Positions 38,801-53,400 of a stretch of DNA of 64,000 bases are shown one piece after another (the first letter of the stretch is position 1; the number at the start of each line of letters is the position of its first letter). Both the position numbers and the translations under genes were made by a program. The notes under the pieces are model-generated. The model was given only the letters and a program-made list of their open reading frames with translations, was not told the DNA's origin and did not search any database. The stretch comes from Anolis sagrei (taxonomy: Eukaryota > Chordata > Lepidosauria > Squamata > Anolidae), in contig NC_090023.1 in assembly GCF_037176765.1 (NCBI RefSeq), positions 108,506,366 to 108,570,365 of the forward strand. Reading direction: 5' to 3'.

Positions 38801-41800
38801 AAAAAAGAAGAGGGGCCGACCAAGGGCAAGATGTATGGATGTTATCCTTGAAGTGACTGGTTTGACTCTGAAGGAGCTGGGGGTGGCCATGGCCGACAGG
38901 GAGCTCTAGCATGGGCTGGTCCATGAGGTAACGAAGAATCAGAAGTGACTGAACAAATAAACAATAACAAGCGATAGCAGTTAAACTACAATAATTAAAT
39001 TAGTCAGTCTGCCCAAGTAATGACTGTCTGAATGTGTTGGGATTGCATCTACCATCATTCTTGGCTAGCCTGGCTATTGGGAAATGCCAAATTGTGTGCT
39101 TCTAGGAGTTTTTGTAGTTCTAGGAGTTTTTATAATTCATTCAGAACTGAAGTCAAATTAACATTTAAAAAATAACTATGCCCTTTAGAAATATCCGAGA
39201 ACCTTTGTTTAGATTGGTGGGGTTGGAAAATTGACCTAAGTCAGGCTCCAATAGGCGTCTGAATACGGTGTAATGGAAATTTAAGGTAATCGGGTTCACG
39301 CAACAATCTCAGAGCAAGAAGCTTCCTGTTCATAGTTCCAGTGTTCCAGGTAAGTGACTGAAGTGATTATTCAAGGTCAGCTTAACAGGCTAATCTTGGA
39401 AATCCAAAACACAGACAAGAAACCGAGTGTCCTTTCTGTTCCTAGAAAACATACAGTGGGGTACTGTTAAATCCATGAACAATTATGTAAAATAATGATA
39501 ATGATTTTGTATAGAGACAGATAAAAACATTTTTGGACACTTCACATGTCTCTCTGAGTTTAGTAGGAACACACTGTGAAGAATCCCTTAGGTCTTCCTG
39601 TTAGCCTTGTGTCTTATCACAATTCACTCCTTTTAGAAATGTATGACTAGTTTTTGCTGATACAAACAATCTAACCACAGTGTTCTCATTTGCTAGGACT
39701 TAAGCAAAGAGTAATTCATTACTTATGTAAAAGAGCATATTTTTGCATTTGTGATACCTTTTCCTGTAGCAGAAATAGCAGCATGATCAGAAGAGATTTG
39801 AGGGGGTGAAAACACAACAAAACGGAGGGCACCAAACTGGCTGAGAGAATTCAGCAGTGCATTTTTTGACAGTTAAAATCTAGGTTGGTCTGTTGTTCTG
39901 TTTACCGGGATTTACTATGGAAGTGCAGATTTAGTAAGATAGTAAGTAAACCACAGACTATTACAATGCAGTCTGAGCCCTGCCACATACACAATGGAGG
40001 ACCTTCTTGCAGTAACACCAGAGGCACTTGACGTGGCCAGCTTCTGGTCAAAGAACATTTAGTATAATGCCAAGTTCTTAACTTTGTTTGTGGTTTTTCT
40101 ATACATTATAACTGTATTCTCAGTTAGCTTCTGACCCGATAAATAAATAAATAAATAAGATACTTGATTATATTTGAGCCTATGAATATTATTTATATAG
40201 GTTATTAATAATACCCTTTATTTATATTCCGCTTTATCTTCCCAGAGAGACTCAGAGCAGATTACAGTACATATAAGGCAAACATTCAATGCCTTTTAAC
40301 ACAAACAACGACATACAATACACAGATAGGTCTAAATCTTCCCCTTTTATCCAACTCAACTTCAAGCCATGGGGAGGTGCTGTTGTGCCATTTTTCCATG
40401 CTGAAGGAGCCTGCTGGCTGTAGCATTCTCTCATCTTTTGCTAGCATGTCTGTATGGGGCGCTTTTTTAACCTTCCCATCAGAGGCAGTACCTATTTATC
40501 TACTCGCATTGCATGTTTTCGAACTGCTAAGTAGGCTGAGAGCTAGAACTGACAGGCAAGAGCTCACCCCAACTCATCAGCCTTTCCTGCAGCTAGTGAC
40601 TTTAAACCACTGAGCTACTGCAGCCACACAAAATAAAATATTATTTGTATTTTATGTGGCCACAGTTTTTTAAATTTAAAATTAGTGAAACATTTGTTAA
40701 GGTTACAGTACAAGCACACCTGCCAAGAAGCAAATCTCATTCGACTAATTGGAAGTTACATTTAGGGAGGAGGGCCAAAGTTGGGAGGGTACAGTTATTT
40801 GCATAATTGACTTTGATTTCAGCAAGCTGTGTACACACCTCTCCCTTTTTTCTTTTTCTTTTTTTGTTTCAATAATTTTATGCACATAACTCCAGTTGCC
40901 TTCAGTAGGATTTTGGGTGCTCAAGAGAATGTGAGTCGAACTGCAATCTTCAAATGTGCTCCAAGGAAATGATGAGAAACCCCTAATCCTAACAAAGGAT
41001 TCCCCCAGGCAGGAAGCAGCCAGGCTTTGAAGCTGCAAGACTATTTACTCTGTTGTAATTTATTGTTTGGACTTGGCCTCATGTAAGCCGCTCCAAGTCC
41101 CCATCGGGGAGATAGTGGCGGGGTATAAATACAGATGATGATGATGATTATTATTATTATTATTATTATTAATCAAGGTGGCCAATTGCAAAATTCACAC
41201 TTGTCCCAAACAGACAAGAGTTCTTTCTCTCACCCTGGACATTCCAGAGATAAATAAACCCCACTTGCCTAGTTTCCAATAGACCTCATAACGTCTGAGG
41301 ATGCCTGCTATAGATGTGGGCAAAATGTCAGGAGAGAATGCTTCTGGAACATGGCCATACAGCCCGGAAAACTCACAGCAACCCAACCTCTATTTTGATA
41401 AAGTTTGGAATGAAAGCGTGTGCTTAATTATTTTACATTAAACACTATCACATTCTGGGAGGCTGACCCCATTGTAAGCAAGCATTTTGGCTTTTAACCA
41501 TAATTTGAAAAGCTCTGTAGATTTTTTTAAAAAAGAACTAAGTGGAATTTTCCTAAAAACTGTCATTTAGTTTCCATAGCTTACTTTTTCAAAAGCAATT
41601 AGAACAAATACCCATTGGAAATATTTTATCATTACCCACAAGAGTAAGTTGACACAGATGCTGAGACATTGTTCCATGGATCAAATGGCTTTGTAGATCA
41701 TTTACATTACCTGTTTCTTCTTCCTCTTCCTCCTCCTCCTCCTCCTCCTCCTCCTCCTCCTCCTCCTCCTCCTCCTCTTCTTCTTCTTCTTCTTCTTCTT

Positions 41801-44439
41801 CAGACATGAATAGGACATTTCCAGATAATATAAGATTCCGCAAAAGTGCTGATCCCTGTTTACAGAAAACCCTCTACAACGTTTTAGTGGCATATGGACA
41901 TCATAATCAATCAGTCGGATACTGCCAGGTATGTAACTTTAAGAAGGCAAGTATGCAGTAAGTTACTATTGAGATAGAAGCAAATTGGCACTTGGGTTTC
42001 ACAGACTGAATAATCTTTTTGTGGCATTTTGTTATTCTAATACCCAGATTTCTAGGACAATTTTAACAGCTTGGCTTCTTTCTCTTTAATCTTTCTCTTT
42101 AACCTATCCAGAATGACCCCTAATACAATTTTCTTCTCATCACATCTGGAACTTGCTTGACCTCATTTCTCAAATGCTCAGAAATACAGTATGATTCCCA
42201 TCCCCACAGGGCTGGTTCCTATGGTTTCACATGTCCAACAAATATATCTCAACTGGGACATTTCTAGGTCCTCCAGGCCATTTATTTCAATAGGGTTCAC
42301 TATTATTCATGACGGAGCCCCTGGTGGTGCAATAGTTAAACCCTTGTGCTAGCAGGACTGCTGACCAAAAGGTCAGTGGTTTGAATCTGGGCAGAGGGAT
42401 GAGCTCCCATCTGTCAGCTCCAGCTTCTCATGCAAGGACATGAAAGAAGCCTCCCACAGGATGGTAAAACATCCAGGCGTCCCCTGGGCAACCTCCTCCT
42501 TGCAGTTTCTCAAATCGCTCCTGACACGAAAAAAATTCCACAATTTCCTATTTCCATGATAAGCTCAGGAATGTATTCCCTGCAGATATGTCATTTGTAC
42601 TGTAGTACGCTTACATTGCGTGCTGAACATGCCCCTCTCCTCAGATCAAATGTGATAGAGGGAAATGGTGGAAGTAGAAAAAAAGCACAGGCTTTGCCCA
42701 AAGTGTGCAAGCAGAGGATAACTGGGTACGCAACTTGAGGGAATTTATTTATTTATTTATTTTGGCACATCTTTTCTAAATGCTCTTTTTGAATGCTGTT
42801 TTATTGACTTCAAATGAGTGCGTGACCAAATTAGCTTGGAAACTGGGTTGCTGTGAGTTTTCCGGGCTGCATGGCCATGTTCCAGAAGCATTCTCTCGTG
42901 ATGTTTTGTCTACATCTGTGGCAGGCATCTGCAGAGGTTGTGAGTTCTGTGAAAACTAGGCAAGTGGGGTTTATTTATCTGTGGAAGGTTCAGGGTGGGA
43001 GAAAGAACAGTTGTGGCTGTTGCCATTGGCTTCCTGTCTGAGGGAAATCCACAAGCATGTGGACAATTTTAACAGAAAGGAGGAAACCTTGAAAATGAAC
43101 AAAATCTGGCTACCAGTATTTAAAAAACTTTAAAATCAAGACTGAAAATAAAGAACAACCCTCAGAAGACAGGGGAATTCCAGACAAGAAACATTCAGGG
43201 CCAGTTAACACCTCCTAACAAAGGATTCCCCCAGGCAGCAACCAGCCAGGCTTTGAAGTGGCAAGGCCATTAAATGCTAAGTAAGCTATCTGATTGCAAC
43301 ATTCACATCTGCTTCAGCCAGACAAGAGTTTTTTCTCCCATCCTGGACATCCCACATTTATAAACCTCACTTGCTTAGTTTTCACAGACCTCACAAACTC
43401 TGAGTATGCCTGCCATAGATGTGGGTGAAACATCACGAGAGAATGCTTCCGGAACATGGTCATACAGCCTGGAAACCTCAGAGCAACCCAGTGATTCTGG
43501 CCAGTGATTCTTTGACAGCCTGGAAACTGTTCATTTGGTCACAGTTGTGCAAACAGCAGTTACAGCCACAACGCATAAAGCAGTCTTTTCAGCTTGGTAA
43601 GCAAGGTAGCAGAGTATATAGTTCCTGTTGCATTTATCCATCCCTTTGTATAATATAAAATTCTGAACATCAGTGTCCCTTTAGTGATGTAGGTCAGAAG
43701 TATTCATAATTCTTGTGACCCGGCCCAACTTCTGGTTACAGGGTTTCTGTACTTAAGCCATCTGGATGGCACATGAGTTATACTAGATATCATAACACAT
43801 TGGTAGGACTTACAGACTTTGCCTAGAGTTAACTCTAGGCTATAATGAAGTAGCAAAGTAGGGTCTTGTGGAGGCCCACATACTCATAGCACATGAATAG
43901 ACATTGCACATTCATATAGTCCATTGCACATAGGGATGTGCCTCAAAGTGAGAGGAGTTTTACCTAATCCAGTGGCCGCAGGAGACAGTGCGGTAACAAA
44001 GCTGTTGGTGGTTGCAAGTTCAGTGTTGAGACTGGTCGCAAGGTCATTGTGAGATAACTGACTTTCACAAGCCCTCATGTCTGCTTTAATAGCTGCCTTG
44101 TTTGGGCCAAGAGCCAGTGTGGTGTCGTGATTTGAAGTGCTAAGCCCATTAAAAAAATAAAATAAAAAGCTACTAAAACCCATTAAACACCCAGAAATAA
44201 TGGTAATAATAATAATAATAATAATTTGAAAACAAATTTCATATTTGGCATTTGAAAACAATAAACATTGACAAAATCATGATCTGTCAACTGAAAAAGG
44301 TCACCTTACTTGGATCTGCGCACATCATTCGAAAATACATCCTATAGTCCTAAACACTTGGGAAGTGTTTGACTTGTGATTTTGGGATACGAAATCCAGC
44401 ATATATATCTCGTTTGCTGTGTCATACTGTGTTTTTGTG

Positions 44440-44483
<44 letters not shown>

Positions 44484-47400
44484 CACCCAGAACAATGGGG
44501 TTTTTACTTGGTGATGAAAAAAGCATCATATTCAGCATCAAGGGATGAAGTTCCCTAGCTAAAATACTTCCACTCTTGGGACTAAGAGAGCCAGTGCAGT
44601 GTAGTAGTTCGAAAACCAGGGTCTGGATCCTCAGCTACAAAAACCCCACTGGGTGACCTTGAGCAAGTAACATATCTCCAGCCTCAGAAAAAGAAACATG
44701 GAGAATGGCTGAACAAACCTTGTCAAGGAAATCTGGTGATAGGTTTGCAGTAGAAGTGCCTTCATTCAGAAACAACTCGAAGACACACAACAGGCAACAA
44801 ACTTTTTCTCATTTGTACAAGGTCAGTTCATAAATTGTACAAAGCAGCTTCCAAGTGAGGTTGTATCCTAAGATGATCTAGTCCTCTTCCTCTCTGTAAA
44901 CTAAAGTTCATAGATAAGTTTTTAAAAAGTTTTTTAAAGGAAAGGAGGGAAGGGGGTGCTTTTATTTCGTATGATGCAAGCAGGGATACATTTCAGCACC
45001 TTCTATACCAGGGGTCCCCAAAGTTTTTAAACAGAGGGCCAGGTCACAGTTCCTCAAACCGTTGGAGGGCCGGATTATAATTTGAAAAAACATGAATGAA
45101 TTCCTATGCATACTGCACATATCTTATCTGTAGTGCAAAAACACTTAAAAACAATACAATAATTAAAATGAACAATCTTAACAAATATAAACTTACTAGT
45201 ATTCCAATGGGAAGTGTGGGCCTGCTTTTGGCTGATGGGATAGGATTGTTGTTCTGTTGTTGTTGTTGTTGTTGTTGTGTGCTTTCAAGTCGTTTCAGAC
45301 TTAGGTTGACTCTGAGCGAGGGCCAGGTAAATGACCTTGGGAGGGCCGCATCCGGCCCCCGGGCCTTAGTTTGAGGACCCCTGTTCTATACTATAGCAAT
45401 GGTTCTCAAATTTTGAACTTCAGCCTCAGTCAAGTTGGTCAATGGCCTGAGATTTTGGGAGCTGAAATTCAAAGCATCTGATGAAACAGAGTTTGAGAAC
45501 GCACTGGTTTAGTTGCCTGCCCTGTTCTGGAGGACCCTTGGTGCATCCTCTTACTTGTACCCTCAATTGATTGTGGCCTGATCCATAAAACAAGCCGCCA
45601 ATCTTCTCCAAAAATCGTTGTAAATCCGGAGATTGGCAAGGCATTTTGAAATGCAGCATTTCTTAGATGACGTTGGTATTTACAACTTGAGTAGACCATC
45701 AGATTGAGGGGATTTACATTAATGTTGATGGAGCATTAAACAGTGAATTCCATGGGTCTGTTTTCACTAACCAATAGATTTCAGGCCAAAGTCTTTTCTG
45801 TCAAATAAGAGAATCTGCATGCTAGAGCATGAATACCGTAAGGGTAAGGGGTGAATTGTTTTACCTTCTAAATACCCACTGAGTACAGAGAATAATATAT
45901 GCAGTTCTGTATAACCCAGGCTTGCATTCCAGGGTCTTTGTAGTGCTCCTTAGTGCATGAATGTTTATGCACTGGACCACTGGCTTCTATTGAGAACTGT
46001 AACTGTGAATGTTTCCTTAGAAGAATTAAACAGGGCTTTCCTTTGCCATTGTGTGCAGCCATTCTGGTTTACGCTGGTCTGTACAATCAGTGAATGCGTT
46101 TGCTCCCTCAGTGCCTTCCAAGGGGCAGACTTTTATGCCCATTGGTTTTTTAAAGTACCAAATAGCCTTCTGTCACCATGGCTGCAATTGTAAAGCAAAC
46201 TGGCAGGGCTGTGATGGCTGAAAAGATATCCTCACAACCAACAACTCTGCACAGTTTTTATAACAGCTGCTGGCTTTTGCAAACAGGCTGGGTTTGTGTG
46301 CGTGTTGGGAGGGACTTTCTGAAGGGTGCCCATTAGATGGGAACAGATGGTTATGAACTCCTGGAATGTGAAAAGAACAATTGGTCTATTTGAATTAATT
46401 GACACGTTTCACAAAGGAGGAGAATATTAGAATATTCCAAGTGTTTGCTGTATTTTTGGGCTTTTCTTCCTGCTTCAGCCCAAATCAGTACTGAGATTAA
46501 AATGGAAGAGTGTTACTTTCCCAGCGTGGAAGTGGAAAGCAAGAAGGTAAAGAACAAATGGTGAAAGAGGAGCAGGGAGGACACAAAAGAAAAAGGAGAA
46601 GCCAGGCAGGAATTCAAAAGATTAGACTGAAGAAGTGCAACTGATACTAGTGGTTCATTCATATTTAAAACGATCGTACAGTTCAGAATTTTCAGAATTG
46701 TAGTTTCACCTGTTGCAAAAGAAGTCCAATAAGATGCACAAGTATAACAAAATATTATCAACGACAACAACACCTACATTGTTTAATCTGGATTGACTTT
46801 GTCAACATTTGAAGTCAGTCTTCTCCAAGTTGGTGCCCCTTTAGAAGTGTCAAATTACAGCTATCCACAATCTTTAAGCAACTATAGAAATTGTAGTGAA
46901 CACAGTGCTTCTCAAAGGGGTAGTCTAAATAAAAATAATGGATAAAATATATTATAGTCTTCAGACCAGCTCATGGAAATATAATAAAAATATTATCATA
47001 GAATCATAGAATCAAAGCGTTGGAAGAGACCTCATGGGCCATCCAGTCCAACCCCCTTGTCTAGTAGAAAGTATAATTCAGTGTCATAATATAAAATCAG
47101 TCAAACCTCTCCATATAAAAACTGAATTAAAATAATATTTGATTTTATTGTTATTTTGGTGACAGTCTTTAGCTGCATGGAACCTAAATAGACATTTCCT
47201 TTCCAAATCTTAGGGCATGAATTTCATAGCTGGCTACCTGATTCTTATAACAAGAAATGAGGAGCAGTCCTTCTGGTTGTTAGATGCTCTCATTGGCCGA
47301 ATATTACCTGGTATGTCCTACTCTCATAATCTATGTTGCAGTTAATTTTTTGTATAGATTTTAAGCAATAGAAATACATTTATGTACATTATCACTTGTG

Positions 47401-50400
47401 ATGACCCACTTCTTGTTTCCTTGTCAGTGTTCTTTCTACGTATAAGGAAGCTTAAGTCCGAACTCAAATTTTATTTAATTGCAGACTGAAAGGTTGGCTT
47501 GAGAGAATATACTAGCATATTTTAGCTGACAAAGAACATTATTTTTATAATTTACTTGCCATCCCCTGCCATGCATTGCTGTGGCCCAGTCTGTGTATAT
47601 GTGTTTTGTATGTGTGCATATGTGTGTGTATATATTTGTGCATATGTGTATTTCTGTGGTTATGTGCATACATTGTAATGTAATGTATTTTTTATTTTAT
47701 TTTTTTGGCTTTTTAAGTCTCTTACACTGTGTTTTTCGGGGTTTTTATGTGTGATGGTCACTCGCTGGCCTGAGAGGTGTATTGTGTCCAAATTTGGTGT
47801 CAATTCGTCCAGTGGTTTTTGAGTTATGTTAATCCCACAAATGAACATTACATTTTTATTTATATAGATTTTTGTTCTTGTCTAGCCTCCCTTTTCTCTT
47901 TGTCCTCAGTCTCCTTCAGTGGTTTCCCAATCTTTTTTTTTTGACCAGGGACCACTTGACCCAGGGACCACTTTGACCCGGGAACTACTCAACAATATGA
48001 GCACCAAAAGGATTACGGATCAATTTTTAGTCAATTTTAGTTTTTAGTCAATTTTAGATTCAGTTTGGTTATTTGTGGTGCTGATTCAAAAAATTGCATT
48101 AGATCAGGGGTTCTCAACCTTTTTCTGACCAGGGATCACTTTTGGTCTGGGGACCACTCTCCAACATTAGTACCAAAAGGGTTATAAATCAGTTTCTGGT
48201 CAACTTTAGATTTGGTTTGTATATTTGGGGTTTCAGAAAATTGCATTGGATAGACCACATCAGCTCTACTTTGCCATCCAGTAGTCACCATCTGCTTGCC
48301 CACAGAAAACCATATTTAATAAACCTCAGCACTATAAGAGGGTTTCACGAGACCAGTCGCTCTCTTTGCAACTGTGTAGTAACGGTGAGGCTGCAGACCA
48401 TATTTTAGTTCTTGTGGACCCCTGGTGGTCCATGGACCACAGTTTTGGAACCACTAGTCTAGTTGGATAATTTTTAGCAGCATCAACATTATAAAGATAG
48501 TGAAGGGGTTTAGAGGAACACAGACACTTCAGTCCCAGGTTGCAGCATTGTGTGTGCAGTGAACAATATACGAAAGTGTGAACTGGGAAATAATAGACAA
48601 TTGTACTATAGCTGTGTGCAACTGCCTAGCCAAGATAAAGACATCAGCCTTCAGAATCCCTTACTGAGCCTATGCTGAACAACCAAACAGAGAGAGAGAA
48701 AGGAAAAAGTGCCTCACCTTTAGCAGGTTAAAAAACCATAGATCTATAAATTCAGTTAACTGTCATTAAAGTGGAAACAGATGAAAGAAAGAAAAAACAC
48801 CTGAAATGTATTCTGAATGAAACTTATTCCTAGAAAGTTCAAAATGTCTTTACTTATGCAAGGCTAATGGCCTTCTTGTTTCATTTCATTTTTCATCTGC
48901 CATATTGTTAGTTTTGAATGTTTACTGAAACATTTTGAACAGCTCTTTTGTTGTTGTTATTGGGTGTGGAAACTTAGCCCCATTCTTTCCATGTCATTTC
49001 TGCTTCTGGTGCCAAATTTTCTCTTAAAAATAGCTCTCTAGGAGCACACTTATTTTGTTAACTCCGGTTAACTCCGGTTTACCTGCAAATAGAAATTTGT
49101 AATATTGTAATTGAAGTATGTACCTTCCTGTCACTTCTCAATTTATGCAAGCCAGTCAATTTCAAAGGGATAGGGGTTAGGCAAGAAACATGTAGAGGTA
49201 GTTTGCCATTGTCTTAGAAGGGAGGGAAAGCAGCACAGGAGATGGACATAATTATGCTACTCATCCAGAAGTGCAGCTTCACACAGCCACAATGTCACTA
49301 TTGTATGATGTCAGCAGTTGTGCAAACCCACATCATGGTGGTAAGCCGCCGCCATCCATTGTTGTGGGAACTGCAAGTGTACAGCAATGTCCATAGTTAC
49401 ATAGACTGTAAATTGTAAATGTCTTAAAACAGGATGACATTACACAAGTAACAAAAAACTTTTGATCAGTGGGAAATTCTAGTCTTGCAAATATATCTAG
49501 CATACAAGCAGCAAGCTAGAGTTATTCCTGTGTTAGGCCCCAATCCAGACATCACAGTTCTTCCACTTTGAGCAGGACGCACATAATCTCATTTCTTCCT
49601 TTTAATATTATTTCCCCACTGGATAAACATATTGATTCCTTTTAATGCAGTTTTCTCATGCCAAATTAAAGGTCCTGGTTGAACTCTAACATAAAGTCTT
49701 AGGTTGATTTACAATTTCCCTATTTACAGAAAAATATCATTTTATAGTGCTGTGTTGGTTCTCAGTCATTTCAGCAGTGCTTGTATCTCATACTGAGTTC
49801 TGGGAAGCATTTAGAAGTAAGTCCAGGGTGGCCTCTTTTATTCTTTTGCAACCAACACATATAAAACTGTTATTTGGGGCAATTTTCTGTAAGTATTAAG
49901 TAAAGGTAGGCAAAGGTTTCCCCCTGACATTAAGTCTTGTCATGTCTGACTCGGGGGGTGGGGGTGGGGGGTGGTCATCTCCATTCTAAAGAGCCGGCAT
50001 TGTCCATAGACACCTCCAAGGTCATGTGGTCAGCATGACTGCATGGAGCACTGTAAGTATTAGTCCCCCAGATATTCTGGACTACAAAACATTAGGCATT
50101 CTTCCCCATTGGCCATGCCAACTGGAATTGATGGGGACAAACACGTTTATCCAGCCTATGTCTGGGGAACTGAAGTCACTCTTTTTAAACAATACTTTAT
50201 GCCTTGGAATGCCTCCCTGATTTGATTTTTAAACTCAAGATCTTGAGCTCCCCCAGATGGGATAAATGTGTAGTGATGTTATTGTATTTATTGCTTTAGT
50301 TCTTAGAATATCTATCTATCTATCTGAGCAAAGTTTCCGTTGTCCTGGACTTTTTTTCACAGTTGCTGGTCCCATTGCACCATTTTATTCCCACCTTCAA

Positions 50401-53400
50401 GTTGTTTTTGTTTTCATTCTGAAATATATCAATGTTTTAAAATGCCCTTTCCCCCCTCTTTTCTTTAAAAAAAAGAGTTATAGTGCAACAGGGTGTCAGT
50501 GAAATAGAAAAGGCAGAAAGGATAACTTCTGAATGCAGGAGGGTGCATCTGAGTAGACAAGCAGATACAATTTTACTTGAAACGAAGTTGCATTGAAGGC
50601 AGTGGGTTTTACACTTGAGGATTTGTTTGTACTGTATAAACCTTCGAAACACTAGGGAGTCATTGTTTTGCAGACAATGTTGCGCTTCTGCACATTGTTT
50701 GTCTGAAGATAAAGTGCTAAGCATATAAACAGTCTGCACCTTTATTTTTGGAAATTCCTTCTGACCTTTTTGTGGCAGAGACCCAAGATACACGATGTTA
50801 TGGCCTTTACTCCTTATTCCTTGTAAATCTCATTACAGTTTCCTAAACCAGAGTTTCAACTTCTATCTTTGTATTGTTAAATAACCTAGGCCTGAGTGCA
50901 ACAGGTAATCCTCACCAGGATAGACATGTTATTTCAAAGGGATTTATGTAAGTGTTTATGTTCTATTCAGCATTTTTTTCATGTTTTTATACCCAAGCAA
51001 ACAAAATCTTGGAAATGCTGTGGTAGCAAAGATGCAGGTTACAGGTAGCCTCCAAGGATGCTTAGTAAAAAAATGGCACAGCCCTGTTGCATGAGGACCT
51101 TTTGAAACATTGTGTAAGGAGGCATCTGGTAACTCCTTGCAATAATAATAATCATCATCATCATCACCACCATCTTTATTTATACATAAAGTAACAAATT
51201 GAAATAAAGAGTTGCAAAATAATATAATGAAAAATAGAACACAATGGGGCGGGCCAAATGCTCAAGATAAAAATGCTAAAATCCTGGATGAGATAGTAGA
51301 AAAGTATATTTGTGAGGGAGGAGCTCATAAGGGACGAACAGTGGGGTTAGGCCTTCATTAAGGATGGGAGAAAGTGTATTATGAGGACAACACTATAGAT
51401 GGAACAGACAAAAAAAAGGGATATATGGTCACTCACTATCTCCCCCATTCCCTTCCTGAGCCTATCCCTCATTCTCCCTGTTGTCACCAGGCACCAACAA
51501 GCCTTGCGCAGCTACCACCATATTGCAGCCCCTAGGCAGCTTGAGTAAATTTTTAATCTGCTCTTTTTCTTTTTTCGGCTCTGAAAATGTAAGTAGCTAC
51601 ACGAGAAGGAGGAGACTGCCTTATATGTTTTGGGGATAAGGCCAGATTATGGTGGCAGGAGGCATTCCAAAAACAGGGACTCCCGTTGTGCACATGTTTG
51701 AGTTTATCTATTGGAAGTGTCTTTAGGATGTGGTAGATTAGGACTTAAATAACTTTAAAGTGGGTAATGAATGCACTGCAAATAGCTGCATATTTTGTAT
51801 ACACTAATCAAAATGGAGACTCTAGTACAAAAAATATGAAGACCTAGTGACCTCTTCATATTAGAGAATGAATACACTTTAAATCCATTTGCTGCCTCTT
51901 GCAGAATTCTGGATTTTGTAGTTTAGGGAGAAGCGTTTAACAGCCTCACTAAACTTCAAACCCCAGAATTGTGCAGAAGGCAGAAGTGGATTAAAGTGGA
52001 TTAATTCTCTAGTGTGATGAAGTAATAAGACTTGGAAATGCAACAATCAAGGAACTAGGTAAGATCCTGAAGGCAAAAATGTGTCACTGGATACGAAAGT
52101 CTGGATCATGTGTGCTACTGTAGTTCAGATTTCTGTGTATAGTAGTAAAAACTGAAGTGAAGAAAGCTGACTGGAAGACAATCAACTCTTTAGAAATTAT
52201 CAGTAAATGGAGTATAGAACTAATGAAGCCTAAACATTCCTTAAAAACCAAAATGATCAAACTGAGGGTATCATACCTATCATAGGTTTGGCTTAAGGTT
52301 GCTGAGAGTCGGAAACAACTTGAAGGTGCACAACGGCTTGTGTTTGCTAGATCAATGATCTTGAGAGCAAAGCAATTCAATCATAGAAGTGTTCGGCCTT
52401 GCTCTAGTAGTATTTCTAGCAGCTTGGAATACTGCCAGGCTATTAGAAATGTTGGCATTCATCTTGTGTTCTGGTTTCAGAGACTGAAAGAAGCAACTGC
52501 TGTCCCTTTGGGCAGCTCAAATGATTATAGGAATGCAGACCTCTCACTCCCCGGTGACCTGAGCAAAGTCACAGAGTGCCATCTGGTGGCTTCCTTTAGA
52601 ACTCCTGCCTGCATTTATTTCCAATACATGCAGTCCCCAAGTTTCAAACTTTCGATTTACAAATGAATCATAACTAAGAACAGGGGTGAGACAACAGGAA
52701 GTGAGAAAAATCTACCTCTAGGAAGGGAAAATCACTCCTGAAAGAGTTATAATGGGGAAAAGGCGTGTCTCCACTGAAGCTTCTATCACCAATTCTTGTT
52801 TCTATAACAAGCCAAATTTTTCAAAATCCAGTTATCAGAGAGACAGAGTGGTGAAATCTTCTGAACACGGACGCACATGCCAAAAAAAAACCCCTTGTGT
52901 CAACAGGAGTAAAGACTGACGGGTTGGAGGTTCGAATCTGGGGAGAGCACGGATGAGCTCCCTCTGTTAGCTCTGGCTCCCCATGTGGCGACATGAGAGA
53001 AGCCTCCCACAAGTATTGTAAAACATCAAAACATCTGGATGTCTCCTGGGCAACGTCATTGTAGATGGCCAATTCTCTCACACCAGAAGCGACTTGCAGT
53101 TTCTCAAGTCGCTGCCGACACGAAAAAAAGCAATACAAACACCTTAATCCTTCCCTATGCTATCCAAATCTTGTGTGTGTGTGGAGTTACACTTTTAAAA
53201 GGTACCTGTTCCGTGGCAAAAATATATAATTTAATGGTAGAAGATAAAGAGTTTATTATTAGAACAATAAGTAACAAACGGAATGGAGTTAAATCATTAC
53301 AGACAAAAGAAATAGAGGAAATAATTAGGAACATGAATAAAATAAAAATATAAAAATATAATGAATTAGAAAAAAAGACAATATTAAGATGGTATAGAAC

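Noticed and set aside
41589-41893. Poly-glutamate and poly-arginine frames on the - strand
   Set aside because: They are translations of the pyrimidine microsatellite that serves GRTP1 exon 4 splicing.
44376-44558. Poly-asparagine frame
   Set aside because: It is the translation of an (AAT)n LINE tail.
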